From an uncultured Pelagibacteraceae bacterium (lineage in GTDB: Bacteria; Pseudomonadota; Alphaproteobacteria; Pelagibacterales; AG-422-B15), in contig CACGAG010000006.1 of the NCBI GenBank assembly GCA_902571005.1, forward strand, positions 1 through 64,000: a stretch of 64,000 bases of DNA, written 5' to 3'. A program made the translations under genes and the position numbers. The notes beneath the pieces are model-generated. The model searched no databases and was not told the DNA's origin. It worked only from the letters and a program-made list of their open reading frames with translations. Of this stretch, positions 37,092 through 45,712 are shown one piece after another (the stretch's first letter is position 1; each line of letters begins with the position of its first letter).

Positions 37092-37241
37092 TTATTCTTG
37101 CTTTTCTTGGTTCTTGATAACAACTTCAGTAACACGCTGCATTTGACTTTCAATCCTTACAGAATGATCCTTAAAGTCCTGTCGAATTAAATAAACAAGA
37201 TAAATTAATACACAAACAGCAATGAACGTTAAAAATTCCAT
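37092..37241 (-). CDS. Small single-pass membrane protein
   Basis: A 49-aa frame, ATG at 37239-37241 and TAA at 37092-37094. An N-terminal transmembrane helix (FLTFIAVCVLIYLVYLI, residues 3-19) is followed by a charged, probably helical tail (KDHSVRIESQMQRVTEVV). The topology, N-out helix plus cytosolic amphipathic helix, is typical of real bacterial microproteins. I do not recognise the family. It lies between the DjlA-like gene and pdxH. Confidence 0.55.
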   Translation of the reverse strand: MEFLTFIAVCVLIYLVYLIRQDFKDHSVRIESQMQRVTEVVIKNQEKQE

Positions 37242-37300
37242 GCTGTTATTATAGCTCTAAATGCATATTTAAAAATGATAAAAAAGAATAGGAATTTTGC

Positions 37301-38035
37301 CTACTTTTCACCTCTAATTTTTAAAATTTGTTCGTATGCATCATTAATTCTCTGAAAGTTTTCTTTTGCTTTTTGAATAAGGCTTTTATCAGTAATGCCT
37401 TTTGCCCGAACGATATCCGGATGATTTTTGCGAGCTAAATTTCTGTAAACTTTTTTTATTTCTGCAGACGTCTGAGACTTAGAAACACCAAGCACCTTGT
37501 ACGGGTCTTCTTTGACAAATTCAGGTCGAGAATTTCTTAATCTATTGAACGTTGCTTGATCAATTCCAAAAATCTGGCTAACTTTTTTTATATATTTTAG
37601 TTCTGGAGCCGATAAATCATGATCAGCATATCCAATTTCAAAGAGGCCTAATATGACTTGCTCTAACATTTGTGGAGTTCGGTAGAAAGTGTCTCTTAAC
37701 TGCTGAGCGTAAGGTTCAAATCCTGCACTGGTTTGTGCAGCTTCTTTCCATATTGCTCCAACCTGTTTCATATTTTCTTGAGGTATTTTAAATATTTTTT
37801 TAAATTTTCTGATTTCATCGTCAGTGACTCTTCCATCTGCTTTTGCCAACTTTGCACAGAGCACAACAAGCCCTAAAGCATAAACACCTTGATTACTATT
37901 AAAGTTAGCCCCAGGATTTCTAAAGTTTGTTTTCTTTCCAAGAAAGTATGCACCTGCAGTAAATGCAAGTGCGCCCAAAGGGCCTGCTATCATATTCCCC
38001 AAAGAAGCAGCTATTAAATATTTCCAAATGTTCAT
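37301..38035 (-). CDS. DjlA-like membrane-anchored DnaJ/TerB protein
   Basis: 244-aa co-chaperone. An N-terminal hydrophobic segment (residues 5-33) is followed by a TerB-like helical domain (about 48-165; KADGRVTDDEIRKFKK, YADHDLSAPELKYI) and a C-terminal J domain (about 175-240) with the HPD motif at residues 205-207. This order (TM, TerB, J) matches DjlA, which recruits DnaK at the inner membrane. Divergent from the DMT gene at 38083. Confidence 0.92.
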   Translation of the reverse strand: MNIWKYLIAASLGNMIAGPLGALAFTAGAYFLGKKTNFRNPGANFNSNQGVYALGLVVLCAKLAKADGRVTDDEIRKFKKIFKIPQENMKQVGAIWKEAAQTSAGFEPYAQQLRDTFYRTPQMLEQVILGLFEIGYADHDLSAPELKYIKKVSQIFGIDQATFNRLRNSRPEFVKEDPYKVLGVSKSQTSAEIKKVYRNLARKNHPDIVRAKGITDKSLIQKAKENFQRINDAYEQILKIRGEK

Positions 38036-38082
38036 AGGTTTAAAAATTGATTAATGATAATCTAAATTTTAATAAAATCTAT

Positions 38083-38985
38083 ATGAACAGAAATAATATT
38101 AAGTTGGGCGCGCTCTATATGCTGATATCTGTTACAGGTTTCAGCATTATGGATATTGCAGTAAAATGGACAACTGCAGAATATTCAATAGGCATGGTCA
38201 TTGCGGCACGTATGATAGGGGGCTTGATCCCTCTTTTTCTTGTTGTGCCTAAAGAAAGGTGGGGTAATTTTTTTCATACTACTAAACCCGGCTTGATGTT
38301 TATTAGAGCATTCACTGGAACAGCTGCACTTTTTTGTGTTTATGCAAGTCTTCATTATTTACCCCTTGCAACCACTGTAAGTCTCACGTTTGCATCACCA
38401 ATTTTTAGTACGCTGCTGTCAATATTTATACTCGGTGAACTTGTAAGAGTAAGAAGATGGATTGCAATTGTGATTGGTTTTGCTGGAGTCTTGATCATAA
38501 TCAATCCAACATCCAGTGAGTTTAGTGTCTACATGTTATTACCAATTTTATTTTGCGTATTCTTTGCGATGGTATCGATTTCAATTCGTTTATTAAGTGA
38601 GACCGAACCATCCTATTTGATTGCTTGGTATTTTACTTTATTTGGTTTCATTGCATCTTTATTTACAATTCCTTTTGGAGGATGGAAAATACCAGTATCT
38701 TGGTTTGACCTTGGAATTTTAACAGCAGTTGGAATTTTTGGAGGAATTGGAAACCTTGCTCTGACCTCGGCATTTAAACATGCCGAGGTCTCTCTGGTTA
38801 CACCTTTGAAATATCTAAGCTTAATTTATGGAATAATATTTGGTTATATGATTTGGAATGAGATACCTGCCTGGAATACTTATGTCGGTGCTGGATTTAT
38901 TATCTTATCAGCAATATTTATTCTTAGACGTGAGACTGCTCTAAAAAAAGAGATCCAACCAGAAAAATTCTCAATTCAGCGTTAG
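38083..38985 (+). CDS. EamA/DMT-family transporter
   Basis: 300-aa ten-helix inner-membrane transporter with two EamA repeats (LGALYMLISVTGFSIMDIAVKW; then a second half around AVGIFGGIGNLALTSAFKHAEVSLVTPLKYL). An upstream ATG at 38047 is in frame, but MNRNNIKLGALYM at 38083 gives the usual short cytosolic N-terminus; neither start has a good ribosome-binding site. Substrate unknown. Its TAG overlaps the TAA of the opposite gene (TTAG). Confidence 0.87.
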   Translation: MNRNNIKLGALYMLISVTGFSIMDIAVKWTTAEYSIGMVIAARMIGGLIPLFLVVPKERWGNFFHTTKPGLMFIRAFTGTAALFCVYASLHYLPLATTVSLTFASPIFSTLLSIFILGELVRVRRWIAIVIGFAGVLIIINPTSSEFSVYMLLPILFCVFFAMVSISIRLLSETEPSYLIAWYFTLFGFIASLFTIPFGGWKIPVSWFDLGILTAVGIFGGIGNLALTSAFKHAEVSLVTPLKYLSLIYGIIFGYMIWNEIPAWNTYVGAGFIILSAIFILRRETALKKEIQPEKFSIQR

Positions 38986-39746
38986 TTTTTATTTAAAAAA
39001 GTGTCTATACCTTTTTTGGTTTCAGGCATTTGTAGATTTTCAACCATTGCTTTACTTGCAAAATCGTAAGCATCAGAAATTTTCATTGCTGACTGTTTGT
39101 ATAATGTTTCTTTCGTGAGCGCGAGTACTTCAGGTGTATGATCACAAACTTGTTGAGAAAATAGTTCAACCCTTTTATCTAATTCGTCATCTTCTAAATA
39201 TTCGTTGATGAGCCCTGCTTCTTGTGCTCTTTGAGCATTAAGAGGCTGACCGCTCACTAATAATTCCATAACATTTTTTGAAGATATTGCACGGGCTACA
39301 GATACTGACGGTTGATGACACCCAAAATTAAAGTTTATACCACCAAGTGCAAATCTTGCTGATTTAGAACTAAAAACACAATCCATTATACTGACTAATC
39401 CCAGTCCGCCAGCAGTTGCAATACCTCTTACCTTAGCAACAAAAATCTTTGGACTTGTTCTAATTTTCATTAACATTTCAGAGCACTCCGCAAATAGAAG
39501 TTCTTGTGATTTCTTATCATTATTTTTAATCATCTCTTGAACTTCATTAAAACTATGTCCGCTACAAAAGATTTTTTCATTTGAACTTTCAAATATAATA
39601 AGTTTGTGATCTTTGGATTGATTTACACGATCTATCTCCATTTTAATTGCTGACATCATTTCCATGGTCAGGCAATTTGCTGGTGCATCATTAAGAGTGA
39701 GCGTTACAACTTGTCCATCGTCTTTACTAACTAAAATATCCGTCAT
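38982..39746 (-). CDS. Enoyl-CoA hydratase/isomerase-family protein (ECHDC3-like)
   Basis: 254-aa crotonase-fold protein. Oxyanion-hole segments FCSGHSFNEVQEM and RGIATAGGLGLVSIMD are clear. The two catalytic glutamates of true enoyl-CoA hydratase are not at their usual places: GGINFNFGCHQPSV replaces the PEI-type motif, the pattern seen in ECHDC3-like proteins. The acyl-CoA reaction is therefore uncertain. It is last in an operon Rieske-less protein, glutamine-synthetase-like ligase, AlaX, ECH, and overlaps alaX by ATGA. Confidence 0.87.
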   Translation of the reverse strand: MTDILVSKDDGQVVTLTLNDAPANCLTMEMMSAIKMEIDRVNQSKDHKLIIFESSNEKIFCSGHSFNEVQEMIKNNDKKSQELLFAECSEMLMKIRTSPKIFVAKVRGIATAGGLGLVSIMDCVFSSKSARFALGGINFNFGCHQPSVSVARAISSKNVMELLVSGQPLNAQRAQEAGLINEYLEDDELDKRVELFSQQVCDHTPEVLALTKETLYKQSAMKISDAYDFASKAMVENLQMPETKKGIDTFLNKN

Positions 39747-40462
39747 GAACTAAACCTTATATTAATTCGCCTGTTTCTTTTACCTTTATTTTCAATCTTT
39801 CCAATCTCAAGTGGTCCAATTTCTTTTGTAGATTGGCAATGTGTTCCTCCACAACATTGAAGATCGATAATGTTTTCTCCCTCACCAATTTGAACTGTTT
39901 GTACTTTATTATCTATAACTGGAGGTGAAACGGCAGCTCCTTTCGCTAAGTGAGGATTTGATTTAAGTTCATCTCCTGTAATTTGATTTATGATTATGGG
40001 ATAGTCTTTACTAATAATATCCCTAATCTTCTCATTTAATTCTTCTTTATTTAGCATTGATGGATCAACATCAAAGTCTATTCTTGATTTAGTACTTCCA
40101 ACCGATGCGCCTGTTATAAGGGCGTCAACTAAGCTACACAAAATGTGGCAGCTGGAATGCATTTTCATATGAGCATATCTGAGTTCCCAATTGATCTTAA
40201 GTTCAGCAGATTGATTAATTAAACTTTGATCAATAGGGCCGTCAACAATATGCAAAATTTCATTTGGCTTCGATCCTTTTTTAGTGTCTGTAACTTTGAG
40301 AACTTGGTCCTTTAATACAATCTCACCTTGATCTCCAGGTTGTCCACCTGACTCTGCATAAAAAATTGTTCTATCCAATTGTATAATATTTTCTTCAACT
40401 CCAATAATACTGGCTTCTGTTTCTTTTAAGTAACTATCTTGATTGAAAAGAAGGTCAGTCAT
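39743..40462 (-). CDS. Alanyl-tRNA editing protein AlaX-like
   Basis: 239-aa free-standing editing domain related to AlaRS. FYAESGGQPGDQGEI at the N-terminus, zinc site from HMKMHSSCHIL (HxxxH-type) and CCGGTHCQSTKEIG. It hydrolyses Ser- or Gly-tRNA-Ala. The frame is open upstream to 40555, but the start MTDLLFNQD at 40460-40462 is chosen because it lies just after the stop of the ligase gene (4 bp) and matches the family N-terminus. Confidence 0.9.
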   Translation of the reverse strand: MTDLLFNQDSYLKETEASIIGVEENIIQLDRTIFYAESGGQPGDQGEIVLKDQVLKVTDTKKGSKPNEILHIVDGPIDQSLINQSAELKINWELRYAHMKMHSSCHILCSLVDALITGASVGSTKSRIDFDVDPSMLNKEELNEKIRDIISKDYPIIINQITGDELKSNPHLAKGAAVSPPVIDNKVQTVQIGEGENIIDLQCCGGTHCQSTKEIGPLEIGKIENKGKRNRRINIRFSS

Positions 40463-40466
40463 AAAT

Positions 40467-41837
40467 CTATAAATAAAAATCGTATTCTTCTGAAGGTATA
40501 AAACTGTTATCCATATGTTCAAATTCACCTTCTTTGGCTGATACGTATAAATCAAGATACTCTTTTCCTAAATACTTAGATAAAATTTTTGATTCTTGAA
40601 AACGATTTAATGCAGACTCCATATTTCTTGGCATTTCAGGATCAGCAGTCTTATCAGCACCTTCAGTGTTATCAAAACTTACTTGGTCTGTTGGTGAGAG
40701 TTTTTTTGTAAGTCCATAATGAAGTCCAGAAAGGATACAGGCTAAAACAAGATATGGATTTGCATCAGCTGATGCTACCCGGTGTTCAATTCTTTTTGCA
40801 CTATCTGATCCAGCGGGTATTCTCAATGAAACATCTCTTCGATTCCAAGACCAACTTTTATTTACAGGAACAAAATTTCGGGTTTGTATTCTTCGATAAC
40901 CATTTCTATTTGGAATAAATATTGGAAATGAGTCATAAAAAGTTTCTTGAAAACCAGCTAAAGCATTTTTTAACTTATCATTTCCGTAACGATTTTTAGT
41001 TGCAAAAATATTTTTTCCATCATCATCGTACACTGAAATATGCAGGTGCATTCCATTTCCAGTCTCCTCAAGAAATGGCTTTGCCATAAATGTTGCTTCA
41101 AACCCATGCTTTGCAGTTGTTTCTTTTATTATTCTTCTTAACATTGCTGCATCATCCGCTGCTTTAAGCAGATCACCGGTATGCTTTAAATTAATTTCAT
41201 ACTGGCCAGCAGCAAATTCACTTGAAGCTGTTGTTGCAGGGATATCTTGAATTTTACAGTTCTCGTTAATTTCATTAAATAAATCCCCAAACATATCAAG
41301 ATCAGGAATTCCATATACATGAGTTTTACTTGCACCTAATGCAGGAACTGGCTTGCCTTCCTCATTTCTTTTCTTATCCAACAAATAAAACTCTAATTCA
41401 AATGCCACTACTGGATTTAAGCCGGTGCCTTTGAATTTATTCATTACTTTTTCTAAAATATTTCTTGGATCAACTTCCGCCGGATTTTCTATTACACCCC
41501 ATTTTTCCTGTTCTTTTCTCATAGAAATTAGTACTTGAAGAACCTTGCTATCCCAAGGGACGGGCTTTATGGAATTTTTAACGGGCATTAAAACCCCATC
41601 TGGATCTCCGTCAGTCCAACCAAGATTCATCGTGTTGGTTACGCCACCGAGGACATCTAAATAAAATGCTGAAAAAGGTAACAATACACCATCTGAAAAA
41701 ATTTTATCTGCCTCTAGTACTGGAAATCTTTTTCCCCTCACATATCCACAGAGGTCTGTAAATATTGCGTCTACATATTGGATATTATGATGACGATTAA
41801 GCACTTCATCAAATTCTGATTGTGTTGCAAGTTCCAT
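40467..41837 (-). CDS. Glutamine-synthetase-family ligase (gamma-glutamylpolyamine synthetase-like)
   Basis: 456-aa GS-fold enzyme, ATP-dependent gamma-glutamylation of an amine. VAFELEFYLLD metal site, GNGMHLHISVYDDDGKNIF, RRIQTRNFVPVNKSWSWNRRDVSLRIPA and RIEHRVASADANPYLVLA. The N-terminal VDAIFTDLCGYVRGKRFP matches the PuuA branch rather than GlnA, and the GlnA adenylylation segment is not evident. Amine candidates are putrescine, other polyamines or methylamine-type substrates; context (polyamine ABC transporter, PuuB-like and PuuD-like enzymes nearby) favours polyamine. It is preceded by the Rieske-less oxygenase homologue (18 bp). Confidence 0.85.
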   Translation of the reverse strand: MELATQSEFDEVLNRHHNIQYVDAIFTDLCGYVRGKRFPVLEADKIFSDGVLLPFSAFYLDVLGGVTNTMNLGWTDGDPDGVLMPVKNSIKPVPWDSKVLQVLISMRKEQEKWGVIENPAEVDPRNILEKVMNKFKGTGLNPVVAFELEFYLLDKKRNEEGKPVPALGASKTHVYGIPDLDMFGDLFNEINENCKIQDIPATTASSEFAAGQYEINLKHTGDLLKAADDAAMLRRIIKETTAKHGFEATFMAKPFLEETGNGMHLHISVYDDDGKNIFATKNRYGNDKLKNALAGFQETFYDSFPIFIPNRNGYRRIQTRNFVPVNKSWSWNRRDVSLRIPAGSDSAKRIEHRVASADANPYLVLACILSGLHYGLTKKLSPTDQVSFDNTEGADKTADPEMPRNMESALNRFQESKILSKYLGKEYLDLYVSAKEGEFEHMDNSFIPSEEYDFYL

Positions 41838-41855
41838 ATAGGTATCGAATTAAGA

Positions 41856-42950
41856 TTAGACTAAGTCGTTCAGGTGTGTCTGTAAATGATTAAGGTAAAA
41901 TTTCTGATATTGAACTAAGCTCGTCTCTAAATCCCCATATTTGCCAGGCTGATAGGACCTGCTTTCAATTCCCTTTTGATTCATTTCACATAACTGGGAA
42001 TCTTCAGTAGAAGTTTGGTCCCACAAAAAAATCATTTTATCAACATCAACTTCCGCATCTTTATGAGTTACCCAATATTGGGTCACTACTGTTTTATTTT
42101 GACTAATTGGTGAGAATAAAAAAAGTATCACAAATTCGTTATTTGCAACAAAGCTGTTAAATGGGCTGAAACCAATTGCAGTATAACCATTGTCAGCACC
42201 AATCTCCCTAAAATCACCCATCAATTTTGAACAAGAATAACTGCCATCCATTGTTTCTGATGCAATACCTTCAGGTAAAGGTGTGCGCTCTGCAATTCTA
42301 AAATATTTTGAGTCATGTTCACTGAACTCTCCAACAAATAAACCCCTTTTTAAAGTTTGTTTTGTCCACTCTTTAATACGTTTTGTAAGTTTAGGGGCCT
42401 CAATCCCCGAACCAACACCTGCCCCATAAGAATTGCAATAATCTTCACCATGCACACTTAGATAATCTTTGTGTGTAAATTCGCCTCCCCAGCAATGAGC
42501 GCATTCTTTAAAATTATGAATTGTAGCTAAATGTGAAGCATTAAAAATAAAATCTTTTTGAAAAGCAATCTTACCATCATTCAGTCCATGTATTTTGATG
42601 TATGGTTCAAGTGGTTTAATGAATTCATCAAATGAATAGGGAGAGTTTGATAAATTGATAAATACTAAACTCTCATACACTTTTAAATGACACTTAATAT
42701 TTGGATCAGATGCGGAAATTGAAAGTTGATTATCATCTGTTTTTTTTATCTCTATAAATCCTTTATTTAAGTTGTATGTAAAGATATCGTTTTGATTAAA
42801 GTACGAGAGATGGGTTAGAAAAACCCATTGTTTTTTGAAAATTGCTTCATAACTTGCATGAAATATCTCTGAATTTGTAAAGAAAAGTTGATCCATTCCT
42901 GCGTGTGGATCTTGGCTCTGTATTAAACTTTTGATTTTTTCACTTATCAT
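41856..42950 (-). CDS. Rieske-oxygenase alpha-subunit homologue lacking the Rieske domain
   Basis: 364-aa protein aligning along its length with the canonical Rieske oxygenase at 49936-51174: QWVFLTHLS/QWLMVDHIS, VYESLVFINL/IYEGLIFINL, FDEFIKPL/FDEFIEPL, RTPLPEG/RTPIGNG, WDQTSTED/WDVTTAHD. The stretch holding CxH and CxxH in the homologue is deleted (IEIKKTDDNQLSISASDP bridges directly to CHLKVYES), about 45 residues, so no [2Fe-2S] centre can form. The mononuclear-iron motif is altered too: ECYHCPTAH becomes ECAHCWGGEFTH, which moves the second His three residues away. First gene of its operon, divergent from the amidase. It may act as a non-catalytic partner or a re-purposed SRPBCC-fold enzyme. 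Confidence 0.85.
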   Translation of the reverse strand: MISEKIKSLIQSQDPHAGMDQLFFTNSEIFHASYEAIFKKQWVFLTHLSYFNQNDIFTYNLNKGFIEIKKTDDNQLSISASDPNIKCHLKVYESLVFINLSNSPYSFDEFIKPLEPYIKIHGLNDGKIAFQKDFIFNASHLATIHNFKECAHCWGGEFTHKDYLSVHGEDYCNSYGAGVGSGIEAPKLTKRIKEWTKQTLKRGLFVGEFSEHDSKYFRIAERTPLPEGIASETMDGSYSCSKLMGDFREIGADNGYTAIGFSPFNSFVANNEFVILFLFSPISQNKTVVTQYWVTHKDAEVDVDKMIFLWDQTSTEDSQLCEMNQKGIESRSYQPGKYGDLETSLVQYQKFYLNHLQTHLNDLV

Positions 42951-43002
42951 AAATTATTTTCAATATATTTTAATAATTGTTAAATTTAAATAAAAAATCA
43001 TC

Positions 43003-44496
43003 ATGAATGATACTGATATTGAAATTTGTTATTTATCCGCTTCAGATACATTAAAGAAGTACAAAGAAAAAAAATTATCTCCAGTTGAAGTCCTGTCGGC
43101 TGTAATTAAAAGAATAGAAACAGTTAATCCTAAGATAAATGCATTTAATTATCTTGATTTTGATAAGTCTATAGAACTTGCAAAAGAGTCTGAGAAAAAA
43201 TTTTCCAATAGTAATGATGTTCTGCCTCTTGAAGGATTACCTTTAGCAATAAAAGACGAAGTGAATATAAAAGGACAACCAAATCGTAATGGTTGCTTAC
43301 TTCTCAAGAATAATATCGCAAAGAAAACTGATATTGATGTTGAAACAATAGTCAATTCTGGCGCGATACTTCACGGTCGCACAACCAATCCAGAATTTTC
43401 TCTCACTTCTTTTTGTCACTCAAAACTAAATGGCGTAACAAGAAACCCTTGGAACTTAGATATGACACCTGGTGGATCAAGTGGAGGCAGTGCGGCTGCA
43501 TTAGCTTCAGGTTGTGCAATGTTGACAACAGGAAGTGACATTGGAGGTTCAATAAGAATACCAGCAGGCGCATGTGGAGTAGTTGGATACAAGCCACCTC
43601 ATGGAAGAAATGCTCAAAGTTATCCATTCAATCATGACCCTTACTGTGTAACAGGACCACTCGCAAGAACAGTGGTTGATACTGCAATGATGCAAAACAT
43701 TATGTGTGGACCAAACCAAAAAGACATAACATCTTTACGTCCAAAAAAAACATTACCATTAAATTACGAAAATATTAAAAATTGGAAAATAGCTTATTCA
43801 TTAGACTTAGGATTTTTTGAGATTGATAAGGAAGTGGAACAGAATACGCTGACGGCATTAAAAAAATTTGAAAGTCTTGGATGTCAGGTCACAGAGGTGA
43901 AACTTAATTGGAAAAAAGATGAAGTAAATTCGGTTTGCTTTAGTCATTACGCAAATTCTTTTTATAAAGAAATTTCTGAGCTTTCAGATTCTGAAAAAGA
44001 GCAGCTGAGTGATTACACAAAAATGTTCAGTGGTGTTACTGAAATGCACATTGACTCCTTAAAAAATAATAAAAAAATTTATCACGAACAAATTGGTGCT
44101 CACTTGGGTTATGGCGTTGAAGAAAGTGCAATGGTGACTGGAAAAATGTATGAAGAAATTGGCCCAATATTGGAAAAATATGATTTATTTATTTGCCCTA
44201 CCAATGCCTTACCAGCAATCAAAGCAGATATTGATATAGTTAACGAACGCGTCATTATTAATGGAAAAGAACAAGAATGTGCTGACTTTGCATGGTGCAT
44301 GTCTCACCCATTCAATATGTTGGGCAAACTGCCAGTCCTTTCTGTACCCTCTGGCTTTAGTTCAAATCAAGTGCCTACCGGCATTCAGATTATTTCACGC
44401 TCCTACAGTGATGAACTAGTATTTCAAGGAGGATACAACTACGAAATTGTCGATCCATGGCTAAATAATGCGAAAAATCGGCCAGTTTTTGATTGA
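43003..44496 (+). CDS. Amidase-signature family hydrolase
   Basis: 497-aa amidase. Catalytic Ser-cisSer-Lys set visible: Lys84 in LAIKDEVNIKG, cis-Ser159 in PGGSSGGSAAAL, and nucleophile Ser183 in SDIGGSIRIPAGACG. Length normal; cytosolic. Together with the neighbouring amine genes it may release ammonia or an amine from an amide; the substrate is not predictable. Its promoter must lie in the 52-bp gap shared with the divergent Rieske-less gene. Confidence 0.9.
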   Translation: MNDTDIEICYLSASDTLKKYKEKKLSPVEVLSAVIKRIETVNPKINAFNYLDFDKSIELAKESEKKFSNSNDVLPLEGLPLAIKDEVNIKGQPNRNGCLLLKNNIAKKTDIDVETIVNSGAILHGRTTNPEFSLTSFCHSKLNGVTRNPWNLDMTPGGSSGGSAAALASGCAMLTTGSDIGGSIRIPAGACGVVGYKPPHGRNAQSYPFNHDPYCVTGPLARTVVDTAMMQNIMCGPNQKDITSLRPKKTLPLNYENIKNWKIAYSLDLGFFEIDKEVEQNTLTALKKFESLGCQVTEVKLNWKKDEVNSVCFSHYANSFYKEISELSDSEKEQLSDYTKMFSGVTEMHIDSLKNNKKIYHEQIGAHLGYGVEESAMVTGKMYEEIGPILEKYDLFICPTNALPAIKADIDIVNERVIINGKEQECADFAWCMSHPFNMLGKLPVLSVPSGFSSNQVPTGIQIISRSYSDELVFQGGYNYEIVDPWLNNAKNRPVFD

Positions 44497-44503
44497 TATA
44501 GTA

Positions 44504-44531
44504 TTGACCAGTTTATCTAGAGGTGTACAAT
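44504..44531 (+). promoter_or_regulatory. Strong sigma70-type promoter of the binding-protein gene
   Basis: TTGACC (44504-44509), 16-bp spacer, TACAAT (44526-44531; five of six -10 bases). The following leader carries an A-rich tract with AAGGA (44553-44557) 9 nt before the ATG. One of the best promoter plus ribosome-site combinations in the window, fitting the high expression expected of a periplasmic binding protein. Confidence 0.6.
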
Positions 44532-44566
44532 TTTTTCAGATTAAACAAAAAAAAGGATAATTAATT

Positions 44567-45691
44567 ATGCCAAAATACGATGTAACTAAAAAGTTCATTG
44601 ATAACTTGCGAGAAGGCAAGGTAAGTCGTAGGTCTTTTGTAAAGGGTATGGGTGCAGCTGGTGTTCTAGGTTTAACATCCGGTCTTGTTCCTGCTACTAA
44701 TGCATTTGCATCTACTGGACGTGCTTTTGTTTGGGGCGGTTATGATGACGATGGTCTATTTGGACCATATGTTGAAGCTCACGGATCACCAGAATATTCA
44801 ACTTTTGGGGATGCGGAGGAAGGTCTTCAAAAATTAAAAGCTGGTTTTGAAGTTGATGTTGCTTGGCCTTGCCAAGGTGAAATTGCACGATGGGTAAGAG
44901 CTGGTGTTATTCAGCCACTTGACACATCAAGATTAGAAAACTGGGGAGATATGTTCCCAGAAGTTAGAGACTTACCAAGTGGTATAGTTAACGGACAAAA
45001 CTATTTTGCACCGGTTGACTGGGGAGACACAAGTATTGTGTACAACACTGATAAAGTCACTTGGATGCAACCAGGTAATGAAAGTCTATATCTCTTAGAA
45101 GATCCAAGAATGAAAGGTAAAGTTGGAGTACTTGATAGTGCTGCAGATAGTTTATTCTTGATGATGCATTATCTAGGAACAGACATTAAGGACATTAACC
45201 AATTAAATAAAGCGGCTATTGATCAAGGTATCAATAAGTTCCGTGAACTCAGAGATAATGGAAACATTAGGACATTCTTCGCTGACTCTGCTTCTATTGC
45301 TGAAGCAATTGGAAACGAAGAGGTCTGGGCTTCAATTTGTTGGAATGAAACATCATGGGAGACTGGTTACCCAATGATGCGTCCTGTTGAAGGTACAATG
45401 ACATGGGCATGCGGACTTGCAATTGCGACAGGTGCAAATCTTGATGTTGCTTATGACATGATTAACGCTGCAACTAGTGCCGAAACTTCAGCTTACCTAT
45501 TAAGCGAATGGGGTTATGGACACTCTAACCAAAAAGGCTTTGGCTCACTTACTGCAGATGAGCTAGCTGAAAGAGGAGTTGCTCCAAACCCAGCTGAACA
45601 CTTAGCGAATGGTGCGTTCTCAGTAATGCCACCAGATGATGTAACGGATTACATGGAAGCTCAGTGGGCAGAAATGACTGCTGGCGGTTAA
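44567..45691 (+). CDS. Tat-exported PotD-like substrate-binding protein
   Basis: 374-aa periplasmic solute-binding protein of the spermidine/putrescine type (SBP_bac family). The twin-arginine signal SRRSFVKGMGAAG starts at residue 20 (Arg21-Arg22), with cleavage near TNAFA. The mature part has FVWGGYDDDGLF, INPL-like DTSRLENWGDMFPEVRDL and the aromatic-rich pocket segments SICWNETSWETGYP and GTMTWACGL. It should serve the PotBCA-like transporter encoded convergently next to it, although it is on the opposite strand with its own promoter and terminator. The ligand may be a polyamine or another cationic amine. Confidence 0.9.
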   Translation: MPKYDVTKKFIDNLREGKVSRRSFVKGMGAAGVLGLTSGLVPATNAFASTGRAFVWGGYDDDGLFGPYVEAHGSPEYSTFGDAEEGLQKLKAGFEVDVAWPCQGEIARWVRAGVIQPLDTSRLENWGDMFPEVRDLPSGIVNGQNYFAPVDWGDTSIVYNTDKVTWMQPGNESLYLLEDPRMKGKVGVLDSAADSLFLMMHYLGTDIKDINQLNKAAIDQGINKFRELRDNGNIRTFFADSASIAEAIGNEEVWASICWNETSWETGYPMMRPVEGTMTWACGLAIATGANLDVAYDMINAATSAETSAYLLSEWGYGHSNQKGFGSLTADELAERGVAPNPAEHLANGAFSVMPPDDVTDYMEAQWAEMTAGG

Positions 45692-45712
45692 TCTTAAATT
45701 TGTGAAATCATT

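Noticed and set aside
40463-40555. Longer AlaX N-terminus.
   Set aside because: It would overlap the ligase gene by 89 bp and adds residues unlike the family; the ATG 4 bp after the ligase stop is preferred.
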